A DNA stretch of 9,250 bases from Hydrogenophilales bacterium RIFOXYD1_FULL_62_11 (lineage in GTDB: Bacteria > Pseudomonadota > Gammaproteobacteria > Burkholderiales > Thiobacillaceae): the NCBI GenBank assembly GCA_001802655.1, contig MGZO01000077.1:69015-78264 (forward strand), in the 5' to 3' direction. Shown piece after piece: positions 1 to 5,975 of the stretch. The notes beneath the pieces are model-generated. The model was given only the letters and a program-made list of their open reading frames with translations. It was not told the DNA's origin and made no database searches. A program made the translations under genes and the position numbers. How positions within the stretch are numbered: position 1 is the first letter of the stretch; the number at the start of each line of letters is the position of its first letter.

Positions 1-65
1 GGCCACACCGACCCGCTCCCTGCCCCTGTATCCCGGCCCCTGACCGCTGAATCCTAAGGAACATC
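1..65 (+). other. Leader upstream of cbbO, with its ribosome binding site
   Basis: All three forward frames of this short segment meet a stop before cbbO (at 41-43, 48-50 and 55-57). If an upstream gene ends here I cannot tell in which frame, and none of the three tails looks like a CbbQ C-terminus to me. A purine-rich AAGGA at 56-60 sits 5 nt before the ATG at 66 and serves as the cbbO Shine-Dalgarno. In related clusters cbbQ lies immediately upstream of cbbO; that is expectation, not something visible here. Confidence 0.6.
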
Positions 66-2408
66 ATGTCGATCAATCTCGCTGACTACACCGAATTACT
101 GGAAGACCTGTCGCCGCACAGCCAGGAGGCGCTCAAGGCCAACTGGCACGACGCCACCAAGGTGTTTTCGCCGCGCGGGCTGGATACCTATGTCAAAGGC
201 GCGGCCGCCATTCGTGGACTCGGCAAGGGCGACACGCTGATCGAGGCCTGGATTGTGGATGCGCCGCAGGTCGCCAAGGAAGTCGGCGAGGACGTGATCG
301 GCGATCTCCTCACTGCCGCGCTTTCGCTCGCATCCAGAACCTCGGGTTCGGTGATCGAACTGCTGCTGGCCACCGCACCGACTGCGGCCAACCGGCTGGG
401 CGACGCCGCGTTGTTCATCAACTACCTGCAATTCATCAACAACTTGATCGCGCAGGCGCCGCGCGGCGTGCGGCCGATGCTGGACAAGCTCGAAATACTG
501 TTTCAGCAATTGACGCTGGGCGGCCTGCGGCGCTGGGCGCTGTGGGGTGCACACGCACACCGCACCAATTACGAAGAACAGATACGCTACTTCAGCCTGG
601 AGTCGAAAGACTCGATCGCGATGTTGCAGAAGGAGCGCAAGGGCACACTGCTGGTCGATGTGCAGCGCCGCATCAACATGTATCTGCGGGCGTTGTGGGC
701 GCGCGACTTTTTCATGCGCCCGACTGCCGGCGACTTTGAGTCACGCGAGGGCTACAAGCCCTATATCGAAGACTATCTGCTGCATCTGCCGGACGCGCTG
801 GACGACTTCACGCCTGAAGGCCAGGAGCCCGTTTCCGGTCTGGAGCTCTACCGCGCGACCGCGGCGCACTGCGCAGCGCACATGGTCGAAACCCGCCAGC
901 CGATTTCCGCCGAAGCGCTCAATCCGATGCAGATGGCGGTGATCTCCGTCATCGAAGATGCCCGCGTTGAGGCACTGACGATCCGCCGCTTCCCCGGAAT
1001 GAAACAGTTGTGGTGCAAGCTGCACACCGCCACGCCCGAGATGAATGCCAGCATGGGTGATTACCTCAATCGCCTGGCGCGCGCGTTGCTGGATGACAGT
1101 TACGTGGACAGTGACCCCTGGATTGCAGAAGGCCGTCTGCTGTTTGCCCAGGCACAGGAAAAGCTTGACGACAATCACACCTCGTGGGAAATCGGCGTGC
1201 AACTGGCGCACAGCTTTGCGCAGAAGCGCATTCCGTTCAGTCCACGTACTGACCTGCTGACCGCGATCTACCGCGACGACAACCGCTACTTCTGGGAATT
1301 CGAAGAATTTGATTTCAACAAGGCCGCCGGTGCGGGCTATGACTCCGTCAAGCAAGTGCGCAAATATGTGAACGTGATGGAAATGGCCAATGAAGTCGAG
1401 GTCGAAGGCGCGGGCGACGATGCGCAGGAAATCTGGGTGTTGCCGACCGAGCTTTTCCCTTACGAAGACATGGGCAAGAGCTGGAACGAGCTCGAAGGCA
1501 AGGAGCCGTTGTCCGACCCTTTCCACTATTCCGAATGGGATTACCAGATCCAGCTGGAGCGTCCGGCCTGGGCGACGGTGCAGGAAAAGCGTGCGAAATC
1601 GGGTGACTTGCAGATCATCGAAGACATCACGACGCAGTACAAACGCGAAATCCATCGCATGAAATTCCTGCTCGACGCGATGCAGCCGCAGGGCGTGCAG
1701 CGCATTCGCAAGCTGGAAGACGGCGACGAGATCGACATCAACGCGGCGATCGCCAGCTTCATCGACATCCGTCTGGGCAACCAACCCGATCCGCGCATCA
1801 TGATGCGCAGTGTGCGCAAGACGCGCGACTTCTCGATTCTGGTGCTGCTGGATTTGTCCGAGTCAACCAACGAAACCGTGCAGGGGCAGGAATACTCGGT
1901 GCGCGAACTCACCCAGCAAGCCTGCGTGCTGTTGGCCGATGCGATCGACAAGGTCGGTGACCCGTTTGCCATTCACGGCTTCTGTTCCGATGGCCGACAC
2001 GATGTCGAGTATTACCGCTTCAAGGATTTCGACCAGCAGTGGGATGACGCGCCCAAAGCCAAACTTGCGGGCATGACGGGGCAGCTTTCCACCCGCATGG
2101 GCGCGGCGATCCGCCATGCCGGCCATCACCTTCACCTGCAGCGCTCGGCGAAGCGCCTGCTCATCGTCATCACCGATGGCGAACCCGCTGACGTGGACGT
2201 GCGCGACCCGCAATATCTGCGCGCCGATACCAAAAAGGCCGTGGAAGAGGTCGCCAAACTCGGCGTGGTCACTTATTGCATGAGTCTGGACCCGCGTGCG
2301 GATAACTATGTCTCGCGCATCTTCGGCCAGAACAATTTCATGGTGGTCGACCATGTACAGCGCCTGCCGGAAAAGCTTCCGCTACTTTATGCAGGTTTAA
2401 CAAGATAA
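66..2408 (+). CDS. cbbO: CbbO, VWA-domain adaptor subunit of the CbbQO RubisCO activase
   Basis: The protein has 780 residues. CbbO works with the hexameric AAA+ ATPase CbbQ in the cytoplasm to remove inhibitory sugar phosphates from RubisCO; its VWA domain is known to contact the RubisCO large subunit. The C-terminal VWA domain (about 590-780) is clear: FSILVLLDLSES gives the metal-site motif DxSxS at D596, S598 and S600, with a candidate threonine T676 in STRMGAA and aspartate D704 in ITDGEPAD. The roughly 590 residues before it are the long, mainly helical CbbO/NorD-type N-terminal region. The start is supported by AAGGA 5 nt upstream. NorD of nitric oxide reductase clusters has the same architecture and is the main alternative; the neighbouring cbbR and DAB genes favour CbbO. 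The last 11 codons are odd: nine end in A or T, and the same peptide is encoded again at 2482-2517. Confidence 0.92.
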   Translation: MSINLADYTELLEDLSPHSQEALKANWHDATKVFSPRGLDTYVKGAAAIRGLGKGDTLIEAWIVDAPQVAKEVGEDVIGDLLTAALSLASRTSGSVIELLLATAPTAANRLGDAALFINYLQFINNLIAQAPRGVRPMLDKLEILFQQLTLGGLRRWALWGAHAHRTNYEEQIRYFSLESKDSIAMLQKERKGTLLVDVQRRINMYLRALWARDFFMRPTAGDFESREGYKPYIEDYLLHLPDALDDFTPEGQEPVSGLELYRATAAHCAAHMVETRQPISAEALNPMQMAVISVIEDARVEALTIRRFPGMKQLWCKLHTATPEMNASMGDYLNRLARALLDDSYVDSDPWIAEGRLLFAQAQEKLDDNHTSWEIGVQLAHSFAQKRIPFSPRTDLLTAIYRDDNRYFWEFEEFDFNKAAGAGYDSVKQVRKYVNVMEMANEVEVEGAGDDAQEIWVLPTELFPYEDMGKSWNELEGKEPLSDPFHYSEWDYQIQLERPAWATVQEKRAKSGDLQIIEDITTQYKREIHRMKFLLDAMQPQGVQRIRKLEDGDEIDINAAIASFIDIRLGNQPDPRIMMRSVRKTRDFSILVLLDLSESTNETVQGQEYSVRELTQQACVLLADAIDKVGDPFAIHGFCSDGRHDVEYYRFKDFDQQWDDAPKAKLAGMTGQLSTRMGAAIRHAGHHLHLQRSAKRLLIVITDGEPADVDVRDPQYLRADTKKAVEEVAKLGVVTYCMSLDPRADNYVSRIFGQNNFMVVDHVQRLPEKLPLLYAGLTR
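2373..2408 (+). repeat. cbbO 3' end, copy 1 (in use, recoded with A/T-ending codons)
   Basis: This is the functional end of cbbO, encoding KLPLLYAGLTR and a stop. Nine of its 11 sense codons end in A or T (CTT, CTA, CTT, TAT, GCA, GGT, TTA, ACA, AGA), an abrupt change from the codons just before it. It pairs with copy 2 at an offset of 109 bases. Confidence 0.85.
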
Positions 2409-2432
2409 TGAGCGGGCGCTTTCGGCGCAGGC

Positions 2433-2469
2433 TAATGCCGACGCAGTCGGCGTTAAGCTGCGAAGCAGC
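2433..2469 (+). terminator. Tandem hairpins after cbbO (possible transcript 3' end or processing site)
   Basis: The first hairpin, 2433-2442 pairing with 2446-2455, has a 10-bp stem with one T-G pair around the loop GCA. A second, GCTGC-GAA-GCAGC, follows at 2457-2469. Neither is followed by a T-run, so an intrinsic terminator is not supported; they could stabilise the cbb mRNA 3' end, reduce read-through, or belong to the inserted segment between the two cbbO ends. Confidence 0.4.
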
Positions 2470-2481
2470 GGCCGTAACCAA

Positions 2482-2517
2482 AAATTACCGCTGCTGTATG
2501 CAGGGCTCACCCGGTAA
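2482..2517 (+). pseudogene. Second, detached copy of the cbbO 3' end (copy 2)
   Basis: Reading from 2482 gives KLPLLYAGLTR and TAA, identical in protein to the last 11 residues and stop of cbbO. Only 25 of 36 bases match copy 1, and every one of the 11 differences is synonymous. The copy lies outside any open gene: it is one base out of register with cbbO and has no start of its own. Its codons (CTG, CTG, GGG, CTC, ACC, CGG) look more like the rest of the gene than copy 1 does. Its TAA is in frame with, and 9 nt before, the ATG of the next ORF, so it looks like the older end of cbbO left behind. I infer a recombination scar between diverged cbbO alleles or a small insertion; the sequence alone does not separate these. 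Confidence 0.8.
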
Positions 2518-2526
2518 AATGCGCAC

Positions 2527-2820
2527 ATGAATACGTATATTGGATTTCACCAGGACCATCACGGCATCACCCAGCTCGGTCGTATCGTGCTGGACGGCTG
2601 GGTGTTTGGCTTCATCCCCGAAACCGAAGATTGCACCGGCTGGGACCTGGGCCGGATGCAACTACTGATGGACAAAATAAGCGTCGAATGGGACAAGTAT
2701 TCCAACCTGCCCAGCCGCCTGCCGCCCGAACTCCAGCAACGCCACACCGAGATCTATTCCAGGGCGGTGGCCACTGCACGGGACAAGGGCTGGGATCCCG
2801 AACTCGGCGAAGACGAATAA
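2527..2820 (+). CDS. Small conserved-looking hypothetical protein, 97 residues
   Basis: I do not recognise the family. The product is soluble, acidic at its C-terminus (ends ELGEDE), rich in Trp and aromatic residues, with no signal peptide or membrane segment. The N-terminal third looks beta-rich (GRIVLDGWVFGFIP) and the rest helical and charged. There is one cysteine (C37). The ATG at 2527 is the first possible start after an in-frame TAA at 2515-2517, which is the stop of the duplicated cbbO tail. No good Shine-Dalgarno precedes it, which fits past translation by coupling to an upstream gene. It runs the same way as cbbO and probably belongs to the cbb transcript, so a role in RubisCO assembly or activation is possible but unproven. 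Codon use is orderly enough that I think it is a real gene. Confidence 0.65.
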   Translation: MNTYIGFHQDHHGITQLGRIVLDGWVFGFIPETEDCTGWDLGRMQLLMDKISVEWDKYSNLPSRLPPELQQRHTEIYSRAVATARDKGWDPELGEDE

Positions 2821-2832
2821 TTCTCGCAAGTT

Positions 2833-2860
2833 TGCGCAACTGACCGAAAACATGCGCAAC
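2833..2860. repeat. Direct repeat pair TGCGCAAC, 20-base period
   Basis: TGCGCAAC occurs at 2833-2840 and again at 2853-2860, exactly 20 bases apart, just downstream of the small ORF. The first copy lies in the palindrome TTGCGCAA (2832-2839). Function unknown; two helical turns of spacing would suit paired protein binding, but chance is possible. Confidence 0.5.
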
Positions 2861-2896
2861 CGCGCTCGCCAGCTCGCGGTGTGTTCCGCGAAGGCG

Positions 2897-2923
2897 AAAA
2901 TCCAGTTAAATCAAGCCACTGGA
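2897..2923 (-). terminator. Weak intrinsic-terminator-like hairpin downstream of cbbR
   Basis: Read on the minus strand, TCCAGT and ACTGGA (2923-2918 and 2906-2901) form a 6-bp stem around an 11-nt loop, followed directly by TTTT (2900-2897). It lies about 46 nt past the cbbR stop. The stem is short and not GC-rich, so termination would be weak. Confidence 0.3.
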
Positions 2924-2937
2924 ACTTAAATCAAGCC
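2906..2937. repeat. Direct repeat pair TTAAATCAAGCC, 20-base period
   Basis: The 12-mer occurs at 2906-2917 and 2926-2937 with no mismatch, again 20 bases apart. The second copy runs into TCAAGCCGGTTTGA (2931-2944), a palindrome with one G-T pair. The repeats lie between the converging 3' ends of the small ORF and cbbR, so a promoter role is unlikely unless an unseen transcript starts here. Confidence 0.6.
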
Positions 2938-2969
2938 GGTTTGACGATTCACAGATGAGGCTTTAAGGC

Positions 2970-3950
2970 TCACCTTATGTCTCTTTTCCTTTGGCCCGGC
3001 TTTTTGGCGGGTGGCGACAAGGCCGTCAAATAGGGCTGGATCTCTTCGCAGAGTCGGGCACCGTCCTTAAGCAAAAAATCCAGGAACATGCGCGTCGTCG
3101 CTGACAGCTTCTTGCCCTTCAGGTGTACGGCATACCACTGCCGATGCAAGGGAAAGTGCTCCACGTCCAGCACGGCGATGAGGCCGGTTCTCAATTCGAG
3201 ACGCAGGTTGTGCAGGGAGAGCACCGAGATGCCCAGCCCCGCCATGACCGCCTGCTTGATCGCCTCGCTGCTTCCCAGTTCCATGTAAGTCCGAATGGCC
3301 AGCCCGTGCTCGGCAAACAGGCGGGTGCGCGCCGCGCGCGTGCCGGAACCCGGCTCGCGCGACAGAAAGCGCTCCTGTGCGATTCGCTCCAGCGGGATCT
3401 GCTTGACGCCGACCAGCGGGTGGTCGGGTTGGGCCACCACAACCAGGGGATTGTCCAGAAAATACGCAGCCTCGAGGTCGAGATTTTCGGGCAGGGTTCC
3501 CATGATGACCAGGTCATCCATGTTGCCCTCCAGCCTTTCGAAAATCCGGGTCTGATTGGTGACCGTCAAGCGTGGCTCCACTGCCGGGTGCTCGCGCAAA
3601 AAGACACCGAGCAGGTGGGGCATAAAGTATTTCGCTGTGGTGATAACAGCGAGGTTGAGCGGTCCCCTTATTCCTTCTTCGAGCCCTGTCATGTCCTCAT
3701 CCAGCACGCGCAAACGATCAAGCACGTCACGGCAGGCCTCGAACAGCTCCTTGCCGGCCTCTGTCAGGAAAATGCGCTTGCCCACTTGTTCAACCAGGGG
3801 CATGCCCACGCTTTCCCCCAGGCGTTTGACCTGAATCGACACTGCCGACTGGGAAAGAAACAACTCTTCTGCTGCGCGGGTGAAGCTCAGGTTTCGACCG
3901 AGGCTGTGAAAAATACGCATCTGGTTCAAGGTGACGTTACGTAGCTTCAA
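2970..3950 (-). CDS. cbbR: CbbR, LysR-type regulator of CO2-fixation genes
   Basis: The 326-residue product has the LysR layout. The winged helix-turn-helix is at about residues 7-66, with the recognition region LSFTRAAEELFLSQSAVSIQ (21-40) followed by VKRLGESVGMPLVEQ. The effector-binding domain follows (about 92-300), and the tail is basic (KKPGQRKRDIR). The N-terminus (VTLNQMRIFHSLGRNLSFTRAA) and the PENLDLEAAYFLDNPLVV stretch are typical of the CbbR branch, whose members sense metabolites such as NADPH or RuBP and control cbb operons. I accept the TTG at 3950 as start: AGGAG lies 7 nt upstream, the preceding in-frame codon is TGA, and an ATG at 3954 leads to a stop after five codons. The gene diverges from dabB across 344 bases and converges on the cbbO block, so the DAB operon is its obvious local target. 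CysB-like or other LysR functions are less likely. Confidence 0.9.
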   Translation of the reverse strand: MKLRNVTLNQMRIFHSLGRNLSFTRAAEELFLSQSAVSIQVKRLGESVGMPLVEQVGKRIFLTEAGKELFEACRDVLDRLRVLDEDMTGLEEGIRGPLNLAVITTAKYFMPHLLGVFLREHPAVEPRLTVTNQTRIFERLEGNMDDLVIMGTLPENLDLEAAYFLDNPLVVVAQPDHPLVGVKQIPLERIAQERFLSREPGSGTRAARTRLFAEHGLAIRTYMELGSSEAIKQAVMAGLGISVLSLHNLRLELRTGLIAVLDVEHFPLHRQWYAVHLKGKKLSATTRMFLDFLLKDGARLCEEIQPYLTALSPPAKKPGQRKRDIR

Positions 3951-3970
3951 TCATTTACTCCTGTATATGG

Positions 3971-4000
3971 ATTTAATCTAAACAATTCACTTTAGTTCAA
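3971..4000 (-). promoter_or_regulatory. Putative cbbR promoter
   Basis: On the minus strand TTGAAC (4000-3995) resembles a -35 box and TTAAAT (3976-3971) a -10 box, with an 18-nt spacer. The region is strikingly AT-rich against its surroundings. Transcription would start close to the AGGAG of cbbR, giving a very short leader. Prediction by eye only. Confidence 0.35.
3987..3999. promoter_or_regulatory. Candidate CbbR operator, TNA-N7-TNA
   Basis: TCA at 3987-3989 and TCA at 3997-3999 are separated by seven bases, matching the TNA-N7-TNA core described for CbbR sites and also the general LysR T-N11-A rule. It overlaps the predicted cbbR -35 region, as expected for autorepression together with activation of the divergent genes. 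The motif is short and would arise often in AT-rich DNA. Confidence 0.35.
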
Positions 4001-4237
4001 TCTCCGACTTATTTACAGTCCTGCCATCGACACCATCGGGTTCGACAGCATGCGCGCCCAAAGCGCTGCCGGGGATGCTGCGTTCGGCTTTGCAAACCAC
4101 ACAGACAGGCTGGCAGGAAAGGCAGCAGATCGCGCTCGCTGTTGAGCGTTCGCGGTTTTCGGGCTGGTGAACCCGGCATAGGGCCGATCCGAATGGATTC
4201 ATCGGTCTATTACGAAGATCGCGTGACGGTGCGACCG

Positions 4238-4260
4238 GGCGCAATCGGGTGCGCCATTTT
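4238..4260 (+). terminator. Hairpin plus T-run in the dabB leader
   Basis: GGCGCA (4238-4243) and TGCGCC (4250-4255) form a perfect 6-bp GC-rich stem around ATCGGG, followed by ATTTT (4256-4260). This resembles a short intrinsic terminator 35 bases before the dabB start. It could be an attenuator in the dab leader, a terminator for stray upstream transcription, or chance. Confidence 0.35.
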
Positions 4261-4277
4261 GAAGCTGATTCTTGACT

Positions 4278-4284
4278 AGGGAGG
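4278..4284 (+). promoter_or_regulatory. Ribosome binding site of dabB
   Basis: AGGGAGG at 4278-4284 lies 10 nt before the GTG at 4295. An in-frame TAG at 4277-4279 rules out any longer N-terminus, and this strong Shine-Dalgarno decides for GTG over the internal ATG at residue 11. Confidence 0.7.
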
Positions 4285-4294
4285 CACTGACGCG

Positions 4295-5974
4295 GTGGAC
4301 AAGCTGACGATACTACTTCCGGCCATGCCCTTGCTGTCAGCCCTGTTGATCGCGCTGCTTGGCGTTCGGTCGCGGCGCGGGGTCGCGCGCCTGAGCGTCG
4401 GTTTCGCGGTGCTCACCTTCCTGCTCGCCGCGGCCTCGCTCGCCTTCTATCTGGTCGAGGGGCAGCCGCACTGGATGTCGCTCGGCCGGGGCTGGGGCAG
4501 CCTCTACCTCGATCCGCTGGCCAGCCTGATGGCAGCGATGGTCGCCGGCATAAGCCTGGTGGTGCACGTCTACGCCGTGCGTTACATGGCCGAGGAGCCG
4601 GGCTATGCGCGCTTCTACATCCTGCTCGACCTGATGGCCGCGGCGATCCTCCTGATGGTGGCCGCCGGCGATCTCGTCACCCTGCTGGTCGCGTGGCATC
4701 TGATCGGGGTGCTGCTCTACTTCCTGCTCGGCCACGACGCCGCGCGGCCCGCTGCACAGCGCTATGCCTTCTGGACGTTCTTCACCTATCGCCTCGGCGA
4801 CCTGCCGCTGATCCTCGCTGCGGTCCTGCTCTACCAGGCCTACGGGACGACGTCGCTGCCGGCATTATTCGAGCTGATCGGGGCCGATCCTGGCGCACAT
4901 CACGTCGTCGGCCTGCCTCTGACGACGGTGACCGCATTCCTGGTCGCGCTCGCCGCATTTGCGCGCTCGGCGCAGTTCCCCCTGCACACCTGGCTGCCCT
5001 ACACCATGGAAGGGCCGACGCCGGTGTCGGCGCTGATGCATGCTGGCATCGTCAACGCCGGCGGATTCATCCTCAATCGCTTCGCCCCGGTGTTCGTGCA
5101 TGCCGGCGAAGTGCTGCACCTGGTGTTCGTGGTCGGGCTGGTCACGGCCATACTCGGTTCGGTGTTGATGCTGATGCAGAACGACATCAAGAAGTCGCTC
5201 GGCTATTCGACCATGGGCCAGATGGGCTTCATGTTCGTCGAGGCCGGCGTCGGTGCGTTCTCGTTGGCGATCTACCACCTGATCGCGCACGGCCTGTTCA
5301 AGGGCACACTGTTCCTCGGCGCCGGCAGCGTGATCAATAACGCGCGCAAACACGACGGCGTGCCGCACGATGACGTCTACACCTTCGTGGTCGAACGCAA
5401 GCCGGTTGCCTACCGCCTGCCCTGGGTTGTCGCGGCGGCACTTACCGTGGTCGTGCCTTTCATCATCCTCGGCCTGTCGCACTGGCTGGTCGACGACGAT
5501 TTCGTCGGGCGCCAGGGCGCGATCATCCTGCTGTTCTTCGGCTGGGTCACCGGCGCACAGCTGCTGTTCGTCACCTACCGCCTGCGCGCCGGCAGCCCGT
5601 GGCGGCTGATGGCGATGATCATCCTGTCGCTCGTCATCGTCGTCGCCGGCTATACCTGGATCGGCCACGCGTTCGACCTTTTCCTCTATCCAGACCGCGC
5701 GTTCAGCGACCGCCTCTACGCGGCGGCCAGCATTCCGCTCGGGACCTTCGAGGTGCTTGCGGCCATTCTCACGCTCGCAGTCGTCGGCGGCTGGGCGGCC
5801 ACCTACTACGCCACGGCCAATGGCGGCTTGCGCAGCGGCGAGGCCTCGCCGCTGCGGCTGGCCCTCTATTCGTTGCTCTCGCGCGAGTTCTACGTCGCCG
5901 ACGTCTATACCTGGTTGACGCAGGCCGTGCTGGGGCTGTCGCGCCGTCTCAACGTCTGGCTGCGGTGGGTGTGA
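4295..5974 (+). CDS. dabB: DabB, NuoL/Mrp-like membrane subunit of a DAB inorganic-carbon pump
   Basis: The 559-residue inner-membrane protein has roughly 13-14 hydrophobic segments and belongs to the proton-conducting subunit family (NuoL, MrpA/D). With DabA it forms the DAB complex, in which cation flow is thought to drive one-way CO2 hydration. Visible family motifs are TYRLGD (D169), SAQFPLHTWLP then MEGPTPVSALMHAG (H249), NDIKKSLGYSTMGQMGFMF, and YHLIAHGLFKGTLFLGAGSV (K336). It is shorter than NuoL (about 610 residues) and no other complex I genes are present. Two positions differ from the complex I pattern: the TM5 glutamate of WExVG is histidine (H135 in AWHLIG), and the lysine before SAQ is arginine (R224). 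Start is GTG with AGGGAGG 10 nt upstream. It is first in a three-gene operon, ending 1 nt before the next ATG. Annotation as NADH dehydrogenase subunit L would be misleading. Confidence 0.9.
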   Translation: MDKLTILLPAMPLLSALLIALLGVRSRRGVARLSVGFAVLTFLLAAASLAFYLVEGQPHWMSLGRGWGSLYLDPLASLMAAMVAGISLVVHVYAVRYMAEEPGYARFYILLDLMAAAILLMVAAGDLVTLLVAWHLIGVLLYFLLGHDAARPAAQRYAFWTFFTYRLGDLPLILAAVLLYQAYGTTSLPALFELIGADPGAHHVVGLPLTTVTAFLVALAAFARSAQFPLHTWLPYTMEGPTPVSALMHAGIVNAGGFILNRFAPVFVHAGEVLHLVFVVGLVTAILGSVLMLMQNDIKKSLGYSTMGQMGFMFVEAGVGAFSLAIYHLIAHGLFKGTLFLGAGSVINNARKHDGVPHDDVYTFVVERKPVAYRLPWVVAAALTVVVPFIILGLSHWLVDDDFVGRQGAIILLFFGWVTGAQLLFVTYRLRAGSPWRLMAMIILSLVIVVAGYTWIGHAFDLFLYPDRAFSDRLYAAASIPLGTFEVLAAILTLAVVGGWAATYYATANGGLRSGEASPLRLALYSLLSREFYVADVYTWLTQAVLGLSRRLNVWLRWV

Positions 5975-5975
5975 C

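Larger units (their letters stand above)
3951..4294. other. Divergent cbbR/dabB intergenic region
   Basis: This 344-base region separates the cbbR and dabB starts. About 3951-4020 is AT-rich and holds the predicted cbbR promoter and CbbR-like site. From about 4020 to 4294 the sequence is GC-rich and I see no convincing gene. An 85-codon minus-strand frame (4244-3987) with clustered cysteines runs into the regulatory DNA and resembles nothing I know. I could not identify a good sigma-70 promoter for dabB; an activator-dependent promoter with poor boxes would be consistent with CbbR control. Confidence 0.6.

Noticed and set aside
741..1784. 347-codon antisense frame opposite cbbO
   Set aside because: It has no motif or start signal, and the plus strand encodes a complete CbbO.
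66..2408. NorD of a nitric oxide reductase cluster
   Set aside because: The architecture is shared, but no nor genes are present and the neighbours are cbbR and an inorganic-carbon pump.
2395..2458. Integron attC-like site: GTTTAAC and GTTAAGC fit the RYYYAAC and GTTRRRY core boxes at a plausible 64-base length
   Set aside because: The inner part does not form the expected second box pair with extrahelical bases; instead it contains its own strong hairpin. No integrase or cassette array is visible, and cassette insertion would not rebuild the end of cbbO.
2957..2971. Inverted repeat GAGGCTTTAAGGCTC at the cbbR stop
   Set aside because: The stem has a central mismatch and essentially no loop, and it overlaps the stop codon; not a credible terminator.
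3987..4244. Minus-strand 85-codon frame with a cysteine cluster (CCLSCQPVCVVC)
   Set aside because: No Shine-Dalgarno or recognisable family, and it ends inside the AT-rich cbbR promoter zone. A chance frame in GC-rich DNA is more likely.
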